NCBI RefSeq assembly: GCF_000820225.1
Contig: NZ_CDDK01000037.1
Span: 62,001 to 126,000, forward strand
Length of the DNA stretch: 64,000 bases
Source: Aeromonas veronii bv. veronii
GTDB taxonomy: Bacteria > Pseudomonadota > Gammaproteobacteria > Enterobacterales > Aeromonadaceae
Direction of reading: 5' to 3'
Both the position numbers and the translations under genes were made by a program. Below, one piece after another: positions 9,569 to 19,519 of this stretch (position 1 is the stretch's first letter; each line of letters starts with the position of its first letter). The notes beneath the pieces are model-generated. The model was not told the DNA's origin. It was given only the letters and a program-made list of their open reading frames with translations, and did not search any database.

Positions 9569-9632
9569 CTGTCTATCCACATTTGATTCAATTTTTATGG
9601 GGGGAGCATCTTCCCTCCCCCCCTATATCACA

Positions 9633-10511
9633 TCAGGCTTTGGCAACCATTCTTAACAAATATTGTCCATAGGCATTCTTCGCCAATGGCGCAGCAAGCT
9701 CACGTATCTGGTCGGCACTAATAAACTTCTGGCGAAAGGCGATCTCTTCCGGACAAGCCACTTTCAACCCCTGACGGGTCTCGATGGTCTGAATAAAGTT
9801 GCTCGCTTCAATCAGGCTTTCATGGGTACCGGTATCCAGCCAGGCATAACCACGGCCCATCATGGCCACCGACAGATTGCCTTGCTCCAGGTAGATACGG
9901 TTCACATCGGTAATTTCCAGCTCACCACGGGGCGACGGCTTCAGGCTCTTGGCGATCTCCACCACGCTGTTGTCGTAGAAATAGAGGCCGGTCACCGCAT
10001 AGTTGCTCTTGGGCTCCAGTGGCTTCTCTTCCAGAGAGATAGCGGTACCCTCTTTATCAAATTCCACCACCCCATAACGCTCGGGGTCATGCACGTGGTA
10101 GGCAAAGACGGTCGCACCACTCTCTTTGGCCGCTGCGGCTTCCAACTGTTTCTGCAGGTCGTGGCCGTAGAAGATGTTGTCACCCAGCACCAGCGCACAG
10201 GGGTCTGAACCGATAAACTCTTCACCCAGAATAAAGGCTTGTGCCAACCCGTCCGGACTTGGCTGCACCTTGTACTGCAAATTCAGACCCCACTGGCTGC
10301 CATCACCCAGTAATTGCTCAAAGCGGGGAGTATCTTGCGGCGTGCTGATGATCAAAATATCGCGAATCCCCGCCAGCATCAGGGTGCTCAGCGGATAGTA
10401 GATCATCGGCTTGTCATAGATGGGCAGCAGTTGCTTGCTCACCGCCATGGTGACTGGATAGAGACGGGTGCCCGAGCCACCGGCCAGAATAATGCCTTTA
10501 CGTTTGGTCAT
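9633..10511 (-). CDS. rfbA: Glucose-1-phosphate thymidylyltransferase
   Basis: RmlA joins dTTP and glucose-1-phosphate to dTDP-glucose, the entry step to dTDP-L-rhamnose. The 292-residue protein starts with the nucleotidyltransferase signature [17 protein letters not shown] and has the substrate loop [12 protein letters not shown] and the SLEEKP segment, at normal length. A gap of 112 bp separates it from rfbD and 64 bp from rfbC. Capsule loci that contain rhamnose usually carry this four-gene set. Confidence 0.96.
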   Translation of the reverse strand: MTKRKGIILAGGSGTRLYPVTMAVSKQLLPIYDKPMIYYPLSTLMLAGIRDILIISTPQDTPRFEQLLGDGSQWGLNLQYKVQPSPDGLAQAFILGEEFIGSDPCALVLGDNIFYGHDLQKQLEAAAAKESGATVFAYHVHDPERYGVVEFDKEGTAISLEEKPLEPKSNYAVTGLYFYDNSVVEIAKSLKPSPRGELEITDVNRIYLEQGNLSVAMMGRGYAWLDTGTHESLIEASNFIQTIETRQGLKVACPEEIAFRQKFISADQIRELAAPLAKNAYGQYLLRMVAKA

Positions 10512-10623
10512 GATGCTTGTTTCTTATTTTTAAATTGCAAAAGAAAAGGGTGGCTTGCGGCCACACCTTCCTGTTTTATCCCTGCCAGCCAGGGAGGCAG
10601 TCACTACATCCCAGGCCAGTAAT

Positions 10624-11511
10624 TTACTTACCGAGGATCTCGGTCAACATACGCTCTACACCGACGGTCCACTCCGGCAGCACCAGATCGAAGGTGCGCT
10701 GAAATTTGCCGGTATCAAGGCGGGAGTTATGGGGGCGTTTGGCCGGTGTCGGGAAGGCACTGGTCGGCACCGCATTGAGCTGCGTCACCGCCAGTTCAAC
10801 GCCAGCCTCCCTGGCTTTGGCAAACACCAGCTGGGCGTAGTCAAACCAGGTGGTGGTACCGGAGGCAATCAGATGGTACAGCCCGGCGACCTCGGGTTTA
10901 CTCTGCGCAACACGGATCGCATGGGCGGTGCAATCAGCCAGCAACTCGGCACCGGTCGGTGCGCCGAACTGGTCATTGATGACTGACATCTCGCTACGCT
11001 CTTTGCCAAAGCGCAGCATGGTCTTGGCAAAGTTGGCGCCGCGGGCGGCATAAACCCAGCTGGTACGGAAGATCAGATGACGGGAGCAGAGGGACGCACC
11101 TTGCTCACCCGCCAGCTTGGTTTCGCCGTAGACGTTAAGCGGTGCAGTCGCATCGGTTTCCACCCAGGGGCGCTCACCGCGGCCATCGAACACATAGTCG
11201 GTGGAGTAATGCACCAACCAGGCTCCCAATGCTTCCGCTTCTTTGGCTATCGCCGCCACGCTGGTCGCGTTGAGCAGCTCGGCAAATTCACGTTCGCTCT
11301 CAGCCTTGTCGACTGCGGTATGGGCCGCGGCGTTGACAATCACGTCCGGCTTGACCAGACGTACCGTTTCGGCCACCCCTGCCGGGTTGCTGAAATCACC
11401 GCAATAGTCGCTGGAGTCAAAATCAACGGCAGTGATGCGGCCCAGCGGGGCCAGTGCACGCTGCAGCTCCCAGCCTACCTGGCCGTTTTTGCCAAACAGC
11501 AGGATATGCAT
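10624..11511 (-). CDS. rfbD: dTDP-4-dehydrorhamnose reductase
   Basis: RmlD is the last enzyme of dTDP-L-rhamnose synthesis, an NAD(P)H-dependent reductase of the extended SDR family. The 295-residue protein begins [20 protein letters not shown] (Rossmann Gly motif) and has the YSTDYVFDG and YGETKLAGE active-site segment with the Tyr-x3-Lys pair. Its start overlaps the last base of rfbB, so the two are probably translationally coupled. Confidence 0.96.
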   Translation of the reverse strand: MHILLFGKNGQVGWELQRALAPLGRITAVDFDSSDYCGDFSNPAGVAETVRLVKPDVIVNAAAHTAVDKAESEREFAELLNATSVAAIAKEAEALGAWLVHYSTDYVFDGRGERPWVETDATAPLNVYGETKLAGEQGASLCSRHLIFRTSWVYAARGANFAKTMLRFGKERSEMSVINDQFGAPTGAELLADCTAHAIRVAQSKPEVAGLYHLIASGTTTWFDYAQLVFAKAREAGVELAVTQLNAVPTSAFPTPAKRPHNSRLDTGKFQRTFDLVLPEWTVGVERMLTEILGK

Positions 11512-12596
11512 CAGGCACGCTCCCCGTAATTCTGCTCAATCCAAGACTGGTAGGCACCGCTCTTGACGTTGCTGACCCACTGCTGGTTATCCAGATACCA
11601 CTGTACAGTTTTGCGAATGCCAGACTCGAAAGTTTCTTGCGGTTGCCAAGCAAGTTCGGCACTCATCTTGGTCGCATCGATGGCATAGCGGCGATCGTGG
11701 CCGGGGCGATCCGCCACATAGGTGATTTGCTCACGATAAGAGCCCGATTTTGGCACCATCTCGTCCAACAAATCGCAGATGGTGTATACCACCTCCAGAT
11801 TCTGCTTCTCGTTATGACCGCCGATATTGTAGGTCTCCCCCACCAAGCCCGTAGTCACCACCTTGTAGAGCGCGCGCGCGTGGTCTTCCACATAGAGCCA
11901 GTCACGGACCTGGTCGCCCTTGCCATAGACAGGTAACGGCTTGCCATCCAGCGCGTTAAGAATGACCAGCGGGATCAGCTTCTCGGGGAAGTGATACGGG
12001 CCGTAGTTGTTGGAGCAGTTGGTGACGATGGTCGGCAGGCCGTAAGTACGGCGCCAGGCGCGCACCAGATGGTCGCTGGAAGCCTTGGAGGCAGAATAGG
12101 GGCTGCTGGGGGCGTAGGGGGTGGTCTCGGTAAAGAGCGGCAATGGTTCACCGGCAGCCACTTCATCCGGATGGGGCAGATCACCATACACCTCGTCAGT
12201 GGAGATATGGTGGAAGCGGAAGGCCGCCTTGCGCGCCTCGTCCAGACCATTCCAGTAAGCGCGAGCCGCTTCCAGCAACATATAGGTGCCAACGATATTG
12301 GTCTCGATAAAGTCAGCCGGCCCTGTGATGGAGCGGTCAACATGGCTCTCGGCGGCCAGATGCATCACCGCATCCGGCTGGTGCAAGGCAAACACCCGAT
12401 CCAGCTCGGCGCGATTGCAGATATCCACCTGCTCAAACGCATAACGATCGCTTGACGATACATCGGCCAAGGATTCCAAGTTGCCCGCATAGGTGAGTTT
12501 ATCGAGATTGATAACGGCATCCTGAGTATCACGGATGATATGGCGCACCACGGCAGAGCCGATAAAGCCGGCACCGCCGGTCACGAGGATTTTCAT
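11511..12596 (-). CDS. rfbB: dTDP-glucose 4,6-dehydratase
   Basis: RmlB converts dTDP-glucose to dTDP-4-keto-6-deoxyglucose with bound NAD+. The 361-residue protein starts [19 protein letters not shown] and contains [12 protein letters not shown] and [15 protein letters not shown] with the catalytic Tyr-x3-Lys, closely resembling E. coli RfbB end to end. The ATG at 12596 was preferred to an in-frame GTG three codons upstream, which would overlap galU. The stop overlaps the rfbD start by one base. Confidence 0.96.
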   Translation of the reverse strand: MKILVTGGAGFIGSAVVRHIIRDTQDAVINLDKLTYAGNLESLADVSSSDRYAFEQVDICNRAELDRVFALHQPDAVMHLAAESHVDRSITGPADFIETNIVGTYMLLEAARAYWNGLDEARKAAFRFHHISTDEVYGDLPHPDEVAAGEPLPLFTETTPYAPSSPYSASKASSDHLVRAWRRTYGLPTIVTNCSNNYGPYHFPEKLIPLVILNALDGKPLPVYGKGDQVRDWLYVEDHARALYKVVTTGLVGETYNIGGHNEKQNLEVVYTICDLLDEMVPKSGSYREQITYVADRPGHDRRYAIDATKMSAELAWQPQETFESGIRKTVQWYLDNQQWVSNVKSGAYQSWIEQNYGERA

Positions 12597-12597
12597 A

Positions 12598-13527
12598 TTA
12601 AACACTAGCCTTTTCGGTTTTTTGTGAGGTCAGGGAGTTGATATAGTCAGTCACAAACTGGCCAATTTCATGATGCCTCATGCCATAGGCAATATTAGCC
12701 TTCATATAACCAGCCTTATTGCCACAGTCGTGGGACAGCCCTGTCATATGAAATGCATCGACCGTTTCTTGCTCAATCAACATGGCAATCGCGTCGGTCA
12801 ACTGGATCTCATTACCAGCTCCGGGAGGCGTCTTTTTGAGCAAGGGCCAGATATTATTGCTCAACACATAACGACCAACGACGGCTAGGTTGCTGGGGGC
12901 TTCGTCAATATCCGGTTTTTCAACCACCTCAGTGATGGGTGCGGATTGACCTGGCTGCAACTTGACCTGATTGCAATCAGCTATCCCGTATTTATCGGTA
13001 TCAGCCAGTGGCACGGGCTCAACCATTACCTGGCTCTGTCCAGTCAACTTGTAACGCACCAACATGGCAGCCAAGTTTTCGGTGTGTTGATCGGCAGTAT
13101 ATTCATCCAGAATGACATCGGGCAAAACAACGGCGAACGGTTCGTCACCGATGACCGGATAGGCACACAAAATGGCATGGCCCAATCCTTTGGCTTCTCC
13201 TTGACGCACATGCATGATGGTCACATCTTTCGGACAAATATTCTGTATCTCGTCGAGCAGCTTTCGTTTAACGCGAGATTCGAGGGTCGCCTCTAGTTCA
13301 AACGAAGTATCGAAATGGTTTTCGATAGCATTTTTTGAAGAGTGGGTCACCAGTACAATCTCTTTGATACCCGCTGCCACACACTCATTGACCACATATT
13401 GGATCAGCGGCTTGTCCACGATCGGCAGCATCTCTTTCGGGATAGCCTTGGTGGCAGGCAACATTCGGGTGCCAAGACCGGCTACAGGTATAACAGCTTT
13501 TCGCACTAAAAAATTATTATTAGGCAT
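12598..13527 (-). CDS. galU: UTP-glucose-1-phosphate uridylyltransferase
   Basis: GalU makes UDP-glucose, the precursor oxidised to UDP-glucuronate by the Ugd encoded in the same operon. The 309-residue protein shows [34 protein letters not shown] and the [20 protein letters not shown] region, at family length. Having galU inside a capsule operon suggests dedicated precursor supply; a second galU elsewhere in the genome is possible but cannot be seen. It lies 1 bp before the rfbB ATG and 26 bp after a glycosyltransferase gene. Confidence 0.95.
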   Translation of the reverse strand: MPNNNFLVRKAVIPVAGLGTRMLPATKAIPKEMLPIVDKPLIQYVVNECVAAGIKEIVLVTHSSKNAIENHFDTSFELEATLESRVKRKLLDEIQNICPKDVTIMHVRQGEAKGLGHAILCAYPVIGDEPFAVVLPDVILDEYTADQHTENLAAMLVRYKLTGQSQVMVEPVPLADTDKYGIADCNQVKLQPGQSAPITEVVEKPDIDEAPSNLAVVGRYVLSNNIWPLLKKTPPGAGNEIQLTDAIAMLIEQETVDAFHMTGLSHDCGNKAGYMKANIAYGMRHHEIGQFVTDYINSLTSQKTEKASV

Positions 13528-13553
13528 GTATTATCTCGTGCAGGTTATAGTTA

Positions 13554-14579
13554 TCAGTTTGCTAAAGAATAAGCATACATTTTCGCATTATTGGCTAGCT
13601 CAACTCGTTTCTTTTCTTTATTAATCAGTAATGTTATTGCATCAACCCAGCGTTGGGGGTCGTTCTCCAACAGAATGCCGTTGATGTTTTGTTCGATGAA
13701 ATCGTTATAGGGAGCGCAATTGCTATATACACCCACAGCGCCCATTCTGACAAAGTCATAAAATTTTACGGGACCACGTGCCAAATTAAAATCAGAGTCA
13801 AGCAGCGGCGCCAATCCGATATCCAACAGATGGGTCTTGGTATACGCAAGATAATTTTGCCAACTCATTGGATGCAGCACTGAAACTCTTGGCAGGTCGC
13901 GATAATGTTTATAGATATCATGCTCGCCAAAAATTTCAAAGCTGGCACTAGGGCAGGCTTCCAAAACCCCCTCGACGATTTGCCGCAGCCAGTACTTCTC
14001 TTCCCGATGAGAGCTTGAACCATGATAAGCTATTCTCACTGGTTTTCTTTTTTCAAGAAGTAATGGAGATGGCTTTGCAGAAACTATTTCCGGGTTAAGG
14101 TGGGAATATTTTTTTGCCAAATAAGCTGTAGATACCCAGATATCATCACAGTACTGCGTGATCCATCGATGTTGAGCTGCCGAGCGCCTTATTATCTTGG
14201 TACGATACTCTTTCGGTAACGTAGATAGGGCCATCGGATCAAACAGATCATCATCCATGAAATAAACTATTCGAGAGCACCTGTCGATATATCTTTCTAT
14301 GTGCCGTTGCCACTTCGGAGAGATAAATCGAATAATTACAAGAGCAGATCCTTCCGGAATAGGGATTTCAGGGGAAACTAGAATGTCAACGCATTGACAT
14401 CTTGCATCAGGAAACCGATCGGTTATAGCCGATTCAAAATAGGCCAATGTCGGGGATTTCCCTTCATGCAAGATAAACAATTTATGACCGTCTAGCGTAA
14501 CCGCCCTCTGGTTTCCATAACTCTGTTTGTTAAGCTTCAAATATGGCTTAAAGAATTTCTTTCTAATTATTTCATCCAT
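13554..14579 (-). CDS. Capsular glycosyltransferase, GT-B fold (GT4-like)
   Basis: This 341-residue protein looks like a glycosyltransferase. The C-terminal half has a GT-B donor-binding pattern: VRIAYHGSSSHREEKYWL, a segment resembling FEIFGEHD, and LARGPVKFYDFVRMGAVGVYS, where nucleotide-sugar enzymes of this kind carry their conserved acidic/Gly block. The middle has a conspicuous VYFMDDDLFDP. Acceptor and donor cannot be read from sequence; dTDP-rhamnose or a UDP-sugar would fit the neighbours. The ATG at 14579 is preferred, but a TTG five codons upstream is possible because neither has a strong ribosome-binding site. The gene is AT-rich and has no membrane segment. Confidence 0.7.
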   Translation of the reverse strand: MDEIIRKKFFKPYLKLNKQSYGNQRAVTLDGHKLFILHEGKSPTLAYFESAITDRFPDARCQCVDILVSPEIPIPEGSALVIIRFISPKWQRHIERYIDRCSRIVYFMDDDLFDPMALSTLPKEYRTKIIRRSAAQHRWITQYCDDIWVSTAYLAKKYSHLNPEIVSAKPSPLLLEKRKPVRIAYHGSSSHREEKYWLRQIVEGVLEACPSASFEIFGEHDIYKHYRDLPRVSVLHPMSWQNYLAYTKTHLLDIGLAPLLDSDFNLARGPVKFYDFVRMGAVGVYSNCAPYNDFIEQNINGILLENDPQRWVDAITLLINKEKKRVELANNAKMYAYSLAN

Positions 14580-14638
14580 AAAAATATTACTCAAACAGAA
14601 TTGCCAAATATAATTGACATTCTAATCATATTAAAAAT

Positions 14639-16831
14639 TCAAACTCGATAAGAAAAATTCTCGTGCGTTAAAGACAAGTTAACATTATAACATGGGTCAT
14701 TATTCAAACGATGTCCCCATTTATTTTTCATGTAATCGACTTCACGTCGGAATCGAGCTTGTTTCTCTGGGTTATCTTCATAACCACGACTCACTGATTC
14801 ATGATGTATCAATTCAGCAAAAGGAGTCCAAAGATTTCTATAGCCAGCATCAAGAACCTTCAGACAAAAATCAACATCATTGAATGCAACACTCAGTGAA
14901 GTTTCCATTCCCCCAACTTCATCGTACACTGATTTTCGCACAAGAAGCGTCGCAGCTGTTACTGCTGAATAGTTTTGCACCAAGCTTAAGCGAGAATGAT
15001 AGCCATGATGATGCTGTCTAAAAAATTTATGGCTATGACCCGCCACTCCACCAATACCTAACACTACACCTGCGTGCTGAATTCGCATATCAGGGTAATA
15101 TAGTTTAGCGCCAACGCAACCTATGTCGGGTCGACAGACCTGCCTAACCATCTCTTCTAGCCAGTCAGCTGAAAGAACTTCAATATCATTGTTAATAAGA
15201 CCAATGATAGAGCCTCGAGCATGAGAAACGGCAAAATTATTTATAGCTGAGAAATTAAATGGATGATCATAATTAATAACACGAACTTGTTCTACTTTTT
15301 TTATTCTCTCAAGATAACTAATTGTTTTCAAACAAGAACTTTGATTATTTACAATAATAATTTCAAACAAACGATATGATGTACATTCTAATATTGTCTT
15401 CACACACCTTTCAAGTAATTCTAGATGATCTCTAGTAGGAATAATCAAGCTAACAAGAGGTGCTGGATTTGGAATTGGCCAACAAACCCTATAACAATTA
15501 TTCAAGTTATGAGGCATGACCACTACGTCAGTGTTTATTTTACTGAAGTAATTTTGAAGAGCCTTTAATCCTGCACGACTAGTATAGTCTTTTTCAGCGG
15601 AGCTCAAGGCCGTAGAACCTGAAATCGCACGCCAATGATAGAGGATATGAGGTATATGAATAATTTCACTATCGTCTAAATGAGATATAGCCCGTAAGAA
15701 AAGATCATAATCCTGACTACCTTCTACTCCCTCGTTGAAACCACCAATTAAATCAACTAGACTTTTTTTAATTACTGCGAAATGTGTAATATAGTTATGT
15801 GAATAGAATAAATCGCGGTTCCAATCCGGTTTAAAATGCGGAGAGAATCGCAGGCCATTCTCATCAATCTTATCCTCATCAGAATAAATGAATTGTGCTG
15901 ATTTATGGCTATCAATTTCTTTGGCCATCATCTGAAGTGCATAGGGGGGGAGTAAGTCATCGTGATCAATAAGTGCAATATACTGCCCCTTTGCTAATGA
16001 AAGGGCTGAGTTACTAGCCTGTGATATGTGGCCATTTTCATCACGTTTAATCAATGATATGCGAGAATCTAAATTATGGTAATATTCAAGTAGCTTATGC
16101 ACTTCAACATTAGCAGATCTATCATCAGCTATACATAATTGCCAATCAGGATAACTCTGGTGAATCACGGATTCGATACAAGAGCTTAGAAAGCCTATAT
16201 CAGAGTTATATGTTGCCAGTAGTAAGCTAAATTTTGGATTATGTGGGTTGTATTTAATCTCTACTGAATGAGATTCACCAACATTGATAGAAAGATCATG
16301 TTTCTCTAACCAATGTTGATAGGAAACAGGTGACAAGTTCTCATCTAGATATTCACAATATTTTTTATAAAGACCTTTTATCTGCTCACCTTGCCATTTT
16401 TCATTTAGCTTTTTTAGCATAAGATTTTTAGCTTTTGAAGCAGTAAGTTTACTAAAACTGAACTCTTCAATATTAAAATCAAGAGGTGCTTCACATGGGT
16501 CGAATCTGATTTTCTTAGGAGGGTATTTAAAATATATGATTCGTTTTTTAAGTCCACCAGAATTAAGCCTGACCGTAACTTGATCAGTCTCATTATAACC
16601 ATTACCTTTATCAAAATAAATTTTTGCAACGGCTGTAGCGCTACTCAAAGTCATCTTAATATTGAGCATATACCAACCGCATAGTTTCATAACTGTTGGC
16701 GATAGCTCGAAAAAGGGATCTTCAGAAATAGCAGCCCAATGTTCTTCGCATCTCATTAAATCTTTTTTTGGCTTTAATTTTGGCCTAATTAATGGCATTA
16801 ACCAGCCCAAAAAATTAAATATCAATTGCAT
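14639..16831 (-). CDS. Capsular glycosyltransferase with two GT2 (GT-A) domains
   Basis: The 730-residue protein carries two family-2 glycosyltransferase domains in tandem. The first, from about residue 200, has SLLLATYNSDIGFL, CIADDRS and the metal-site LIDHDDLLPPYAL. The second, from about residue 465, has SLIIPTRDHLELLERC, IVNNQSS and LINNDIEVLSADWLEEM, ending in a conserved His-rich stretch near GGVAGHSHKFF. A separate N-terminal region (about 1-190) contains a beta-rich segment around CGWYMLNIKMTL. Proteins of this kind in O-antigen and capsule loci add two successive sugars, often including rhamnose; which sugars here is inference. AGGG precedes the ATG by 7 bp. Confidence 0.8.
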   Translation of the reverse strand: MQLIFNFLGWLMPLIRPKLKPKKDLMRCEEHWAAISEDPFFELSPTVMKLCGWYMLNIKMTLSSATAVAKIYFDKGNGYNETDQVTVRLNSGGLKKRIIYFKYPPKKIRFDPCEAPLDFNIEEFSFSKLTASKAKNLMLKKLNEKWQGEQIKGLYKKYCEYLDENLSPVSYQHWLEKHDLSINVGESHSVEIKYNPHNPKFSLLLATYNSDIGFLSSCIESVIHQSYPDWQLCIADDRSANVEVHKLLEYYHNLDSRISLIKRDENGHISQASNSALSLAKGQYIALIDHDDLLPPYALQMMAKEIDSHKSAQFIYSDEDKIDENGLRFSPHFKPDWNRDLFYSHNYITHFAVIKKSLVDLIGGFNEGVEGSQDYDLFLRAISHLDDSEIIHIPHILYHWRAISGSTALSSAEKDYTSRAGLKALQNYFSKINTDVVVMPHNLNNCYRVCWPIPNPAPLVSLIIPTRDHLELLERCVKTILECTSYRLFEIIIVNNQSSCLKTISYLERIKKVEQVRVINYDHPFNFSAINNFAVSHARGSIIGLINNDIEVLSADWLEEMVRQVCRPDIGCVGAKLYYPDMRIQHAGVVLGIGGVAGHSHKFFRQHHHGYHSRLSLVQNYSAVTAATLLVRKSVYDEVGGMETSLSVAFNDVDFCLKVLDAGYRNLWTPFAELIHHESVSRGYEDNPEKQARFRREVDYMKNKWGHRLNNDPCYNVNLSLTHENFSYRV

Positions 16832-16891
16832 TATAAGCCCTAGAAATGTTTTATATATTGTTGCGGTTCATATTGTAGCTATGCAAACACA

Positions 16892-18112
16892 TTAACTTGC
16901 ATTCATGATAGTCATGGGGTCAACACTCCCTTTTAATTCAACAACAGCAAGCCCATTTATATCCAACCCATAAAAATCAATACTCTTTATATCCATACCG
17001 GGACGAGTCATTGACACATTAAACCCAGCGCCAATGCCACTACCCAGACCTGATTCTGAAAGGTCAATTCGATCTCGGAATATTAATTTAGTGCATTTCA
17101 ATATTATTTCTGAATTTACAACTGCAATGACATCTTTAATTGGATAATTATTTCTGTCGATAGCCCAACCCCGCATCTCTATGGCTCCGTTATTAATAGC
17201 CAAGAAATCAATACATCCCTTGCCCATTCCATGTGCGGTCCGATACAATGATGTTGGATACTGAACATCTGTATATGAATAGCCAAAAGAATCCAACTGT
17301 TCAATTATCAGTTTTTTTTCTGCTTTTATCTTTTGAATAAACCAACGAGGAATTACATCTTCAATTTGGTTTAAATCATGATTTCTAAAAAACGAAAGGG
17401 TTCTATTAAGATTTGAATCAATCGTCGTAGCTCGACCTCTAGCCGACTTTTTTGTAATAAACTCAGCTCTCGACTTGATGACGTAGTGATTAATTCTAGC
17501 TATTATCCAATCTACTGTTTTACTTAACCCATGACTATCCGCTTCTATGGCCCCCGTTGTTTTTATATAAAACTTACCATCATGCAAGATAAAGTCGTGA
17601 GGTGTTTTACCAGCACAAAGAGTATCTCGTTTTCTGACAATAGATTTATAATGCCTGTTCACGGGATGATCTTTGCCTGCTCTTTTGGTCAAACGTTCGG
17701 TGACTAACGTGTTTTCAGGAATAATCGAACAGGAGGAACCATAAACAGCCCAATTTAATGCAATGGCACTGGCATTAGTGTCCCCTAACAATATATGAAG
17801 TTCATTTAACCCCTCTTCATAATTACTTGGCGTAATGAACTCATCTGCATCAATAAATGCAAGCCATTCTTCTTCTGCCGAATTAAAAAGGGAATTATAT
17901 GCACCAATCTGGGGGGGGATCCCTGGTTCCGTAGGATATGGAGTACGCCTAATCACGCCAAGTTCATGCAATGCTTTCAGTAATTCTGTTGAACCATCAA
18001 TACTTATATTATCGGCAATATAGAAATGATTGATGCCTAAACATCTATGATAGGCTATCCACTCAAGAATATATGGATATTCATTTTTAAAAATAGCACA
18101 TATCGCTATCAT
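16892..18112 (-). CDS. Glycosyltransferase of the GT92/Glyco_tranf_2_4 type with C-terminal GW module
   Basis: This 406-residue protein begins AICAIFKNEYPYILEWIAYH, the typical start of GT92-like transferases, followed by the metal motif FIDADEFI near residue 92 and NRHYKSIVRK further on. A C-terminal module from about residue 310 (IEMRGWAIDRNN, then FRDRIDLSESGLGSGIGAGF) resembles the N-terminal modules of the 982-residue transferase at 20518-23466. The ATG at 18112 follows an in-frame TTG and is the likelier start. The sugar transferred is unknown. It is preceded on the transcript by a 237-bp spacer with a nested inverted repeat. Confidence 0.72.
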   Translation of the reverse strand: MIAICAIFKNEYPYILEWIAYHRCLGINHFYIADNISIDGSTELLKALHELGVIRRTPYPTEPGIPPQIGAYNSLFNSAEEEWLAFIDADEFITPSNYEEGLNELHILLGDTNASAIALNWAVYGSSCSIIPENTLVTERLTKRAGKDHPVNRHYKSIVRKRDTLCAGKTPHDFILHDGKFYIKTTGAIEADSHGLSKTVDWIIARINHYVIKSRAEFITKKSARGRATTIDSNLNRTLSFFRNHDLNQIEDVIPRWFIQKIKAEKKLIIEQLDSFGYSYTDVQYPTSLYRTAHGMGKGCIDFLAINNGAIEMRGWAIDRNNYPIKDVIAVVNSEIILKCTKLIFRDRIDLSESGLGSGIGAGFNVSMTRPGMDIKSIDFYGLDINGLAVVELKGSVDPMTIMNAS

Positions 18113-18249
18113 CAATAATCGTCCATTATCTTATATACATACAGTAAAGGATACATCATCATCTTAAAAAATCCAGACGCCACTGACCTGTATGGATAAA
18201 GAAAGATTAATTTTCTTGATATCTAATTATTTTTGGAGTTACCAAAATA

Positions 18250-18327
18250 TTGGTACCGTATCATATAGTTATTAATTCATCCTGATGAGGCTATAGAAAC
18301 TGGATGAAGTATAAAATACGGTACCAA
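18250..18327. repeat. Nested inverted repeat between ugd and the next glycosyltransferase gene
   Basis: The outer arms TTGGTACCGTAT (18250-18261) and ATACGGTACCAA (18316-18327) are perfect 12-bp complements. Inside them TTCATCC (18276-18282) pairs with GGATGAA (18302-18308). On the transcribed strand the structure starts 25 nt after the ugd stop and has no long U run, so a simple terminator is unlikely. It may be an RNA processing or attenuation element, or the remains of a miniature mobile element. Confidence 0.6.
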
Positions 18328-18352
18328 CACATTTATCAGATTTCACTGGTTG

Positions 18353-19519
18353 TTAGTCTGATCCAAATAAATCTCGTGTATAAACTTTATCCGAAATATC
18401 TACTAACTCATTCGACATTCGATTACACAAAATAACATCACTTATTGCTTTGAACTCATTTAAATCCCGAATGACGCGAGAGTGGAAAAAATGCGCCTCT
18501 TTGATAGTTGGTTCAAAGACCACTACCTCGATGCCTTTCGCCTTGATCCGCTTCATGATCCCCTGAATGGCGGAGGAGCGGAAGTTGTCCGAGCCCGCCT
18601 TCATCACCAGACGATGGATACCCACCACTTTTGGATTGCGGCGAATAATGCTGTCGGCAATAAAGTCTTTGCGGGTGGTATTGGCATCGACGATGGCGCG
18701 GATCAGGTTGTTGGGCACCTTGTTGTAGTTGGCCAGCAACTGCTTGGTATCTTTGGGCAGGCAATAACCACCGTAACCAAAGGAGGGGTTGTTGTAGTGG
18801 CTGCCGATACGGGGATCCAGGCCAATCCCTTCGATAATCTGGCGACTGTCGAGACCATGAGACTGGGCATAAGTATCCAGCTCGTTGAAATAGGCCACCC
18901 GCATCGCCAGGTAGGTGTTGGCAAACAGCTTGATCGCTTCTGCCTCCGTGCTACCTGTCAGCAATACAGGAATATCCTGCTTGATGGCTCCCTCTTGCAA
19001 CAGGTCGGCAAAACGCTGGGCCCGCTCGCTGCACTCCCCCACCACGATACGGGAAGGGTGGAGGTTGTCATACAGTGCCTTGCCTTCGCGCAGGAACTCT
19101 GGTGAGAAGATCAGATTCTCGGTGCCGAGCTCTTCGCGCATCCGCTCGGTAAAGCCCACCGGAATGGTGGATTTGATCACCATCACCGCATTGGGATTGA
19201 TGCTCATCACATCGCGGATCACCGCCTCAACCGACCGAGTATTAAAGTAGTTGGTTTCGGGATCATAATCGGTGGGAGTGGCAATAATCACAAACTCGGC
19301 CGCTTTATACGCTTCGTATTTATCAAGCGTCGCTTTAAGATTAAGTGGCTTGGTCGCTAGATACTCTTCCAGCTCCTTATCAACAATGGGAGATTGACGA
19401 CGATTAATTTGTTCAACTTTTTCAGAAATTACATCTAAGGCAATAACTGGGTGATTTTGTGCAAACAATACTGCATTAGATAAGCCGACATATCCAGTAC
19501 CAACTATAGTTATAAACAT
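18353..19519 (-). CDS. ugd: UDP-glucose 6-dehydrogenase
   Basis: Ugd oxidises UDP-glucose to UDP-glucuronate with two NAD+, supplying the acidic sugar expected in a group 2 capsule. The 388-residue protein, the E. coli Ugd length, starts [18 protein letters not shown] (NAD+-binding Rossmann motif) and has the catalytic Cys in [10 protein letters not shown] at about residue 253, plus [19 protein letters not shown]. Its start overlaps the end of the SGNH hydrolase gene by 10 bp, implying one operon. Confidence 0.96.
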   Translation of the reverse strand: MFITIVGTGYVGLSNAVLFAQNHPVIALDVISEKVEQINRRQSPIVDKELEEYLATKPLNLKATLDKYEAYKAAEFVIIATPTDYDPETNYFNTRSVEAVIRDVMSINPNAVMVIKSTIPVGFTERMREELGTENLIFSPEFLREGKALYDNLHPSRIVVGECSERAQRFADLLQEGAIKQDIPVLLTGSTEAEAIKLFANTYLAMRVAYFNELDTYAQSHGLDSRQIIEGIGLDPRIGSHYNNPSFGYGGYCLPKDTKQLLANYNKVPNNLIRAIVDANTTRKDFIADSIIRRNPKVVGIHRLVMKAGSDNFRSSAIQGIMKRIKAKGIEVVVFEPTIKEAHFFHSRVIRDLNEFKAISDVILCNRMSNELVDISDKVYTRDLFGSD

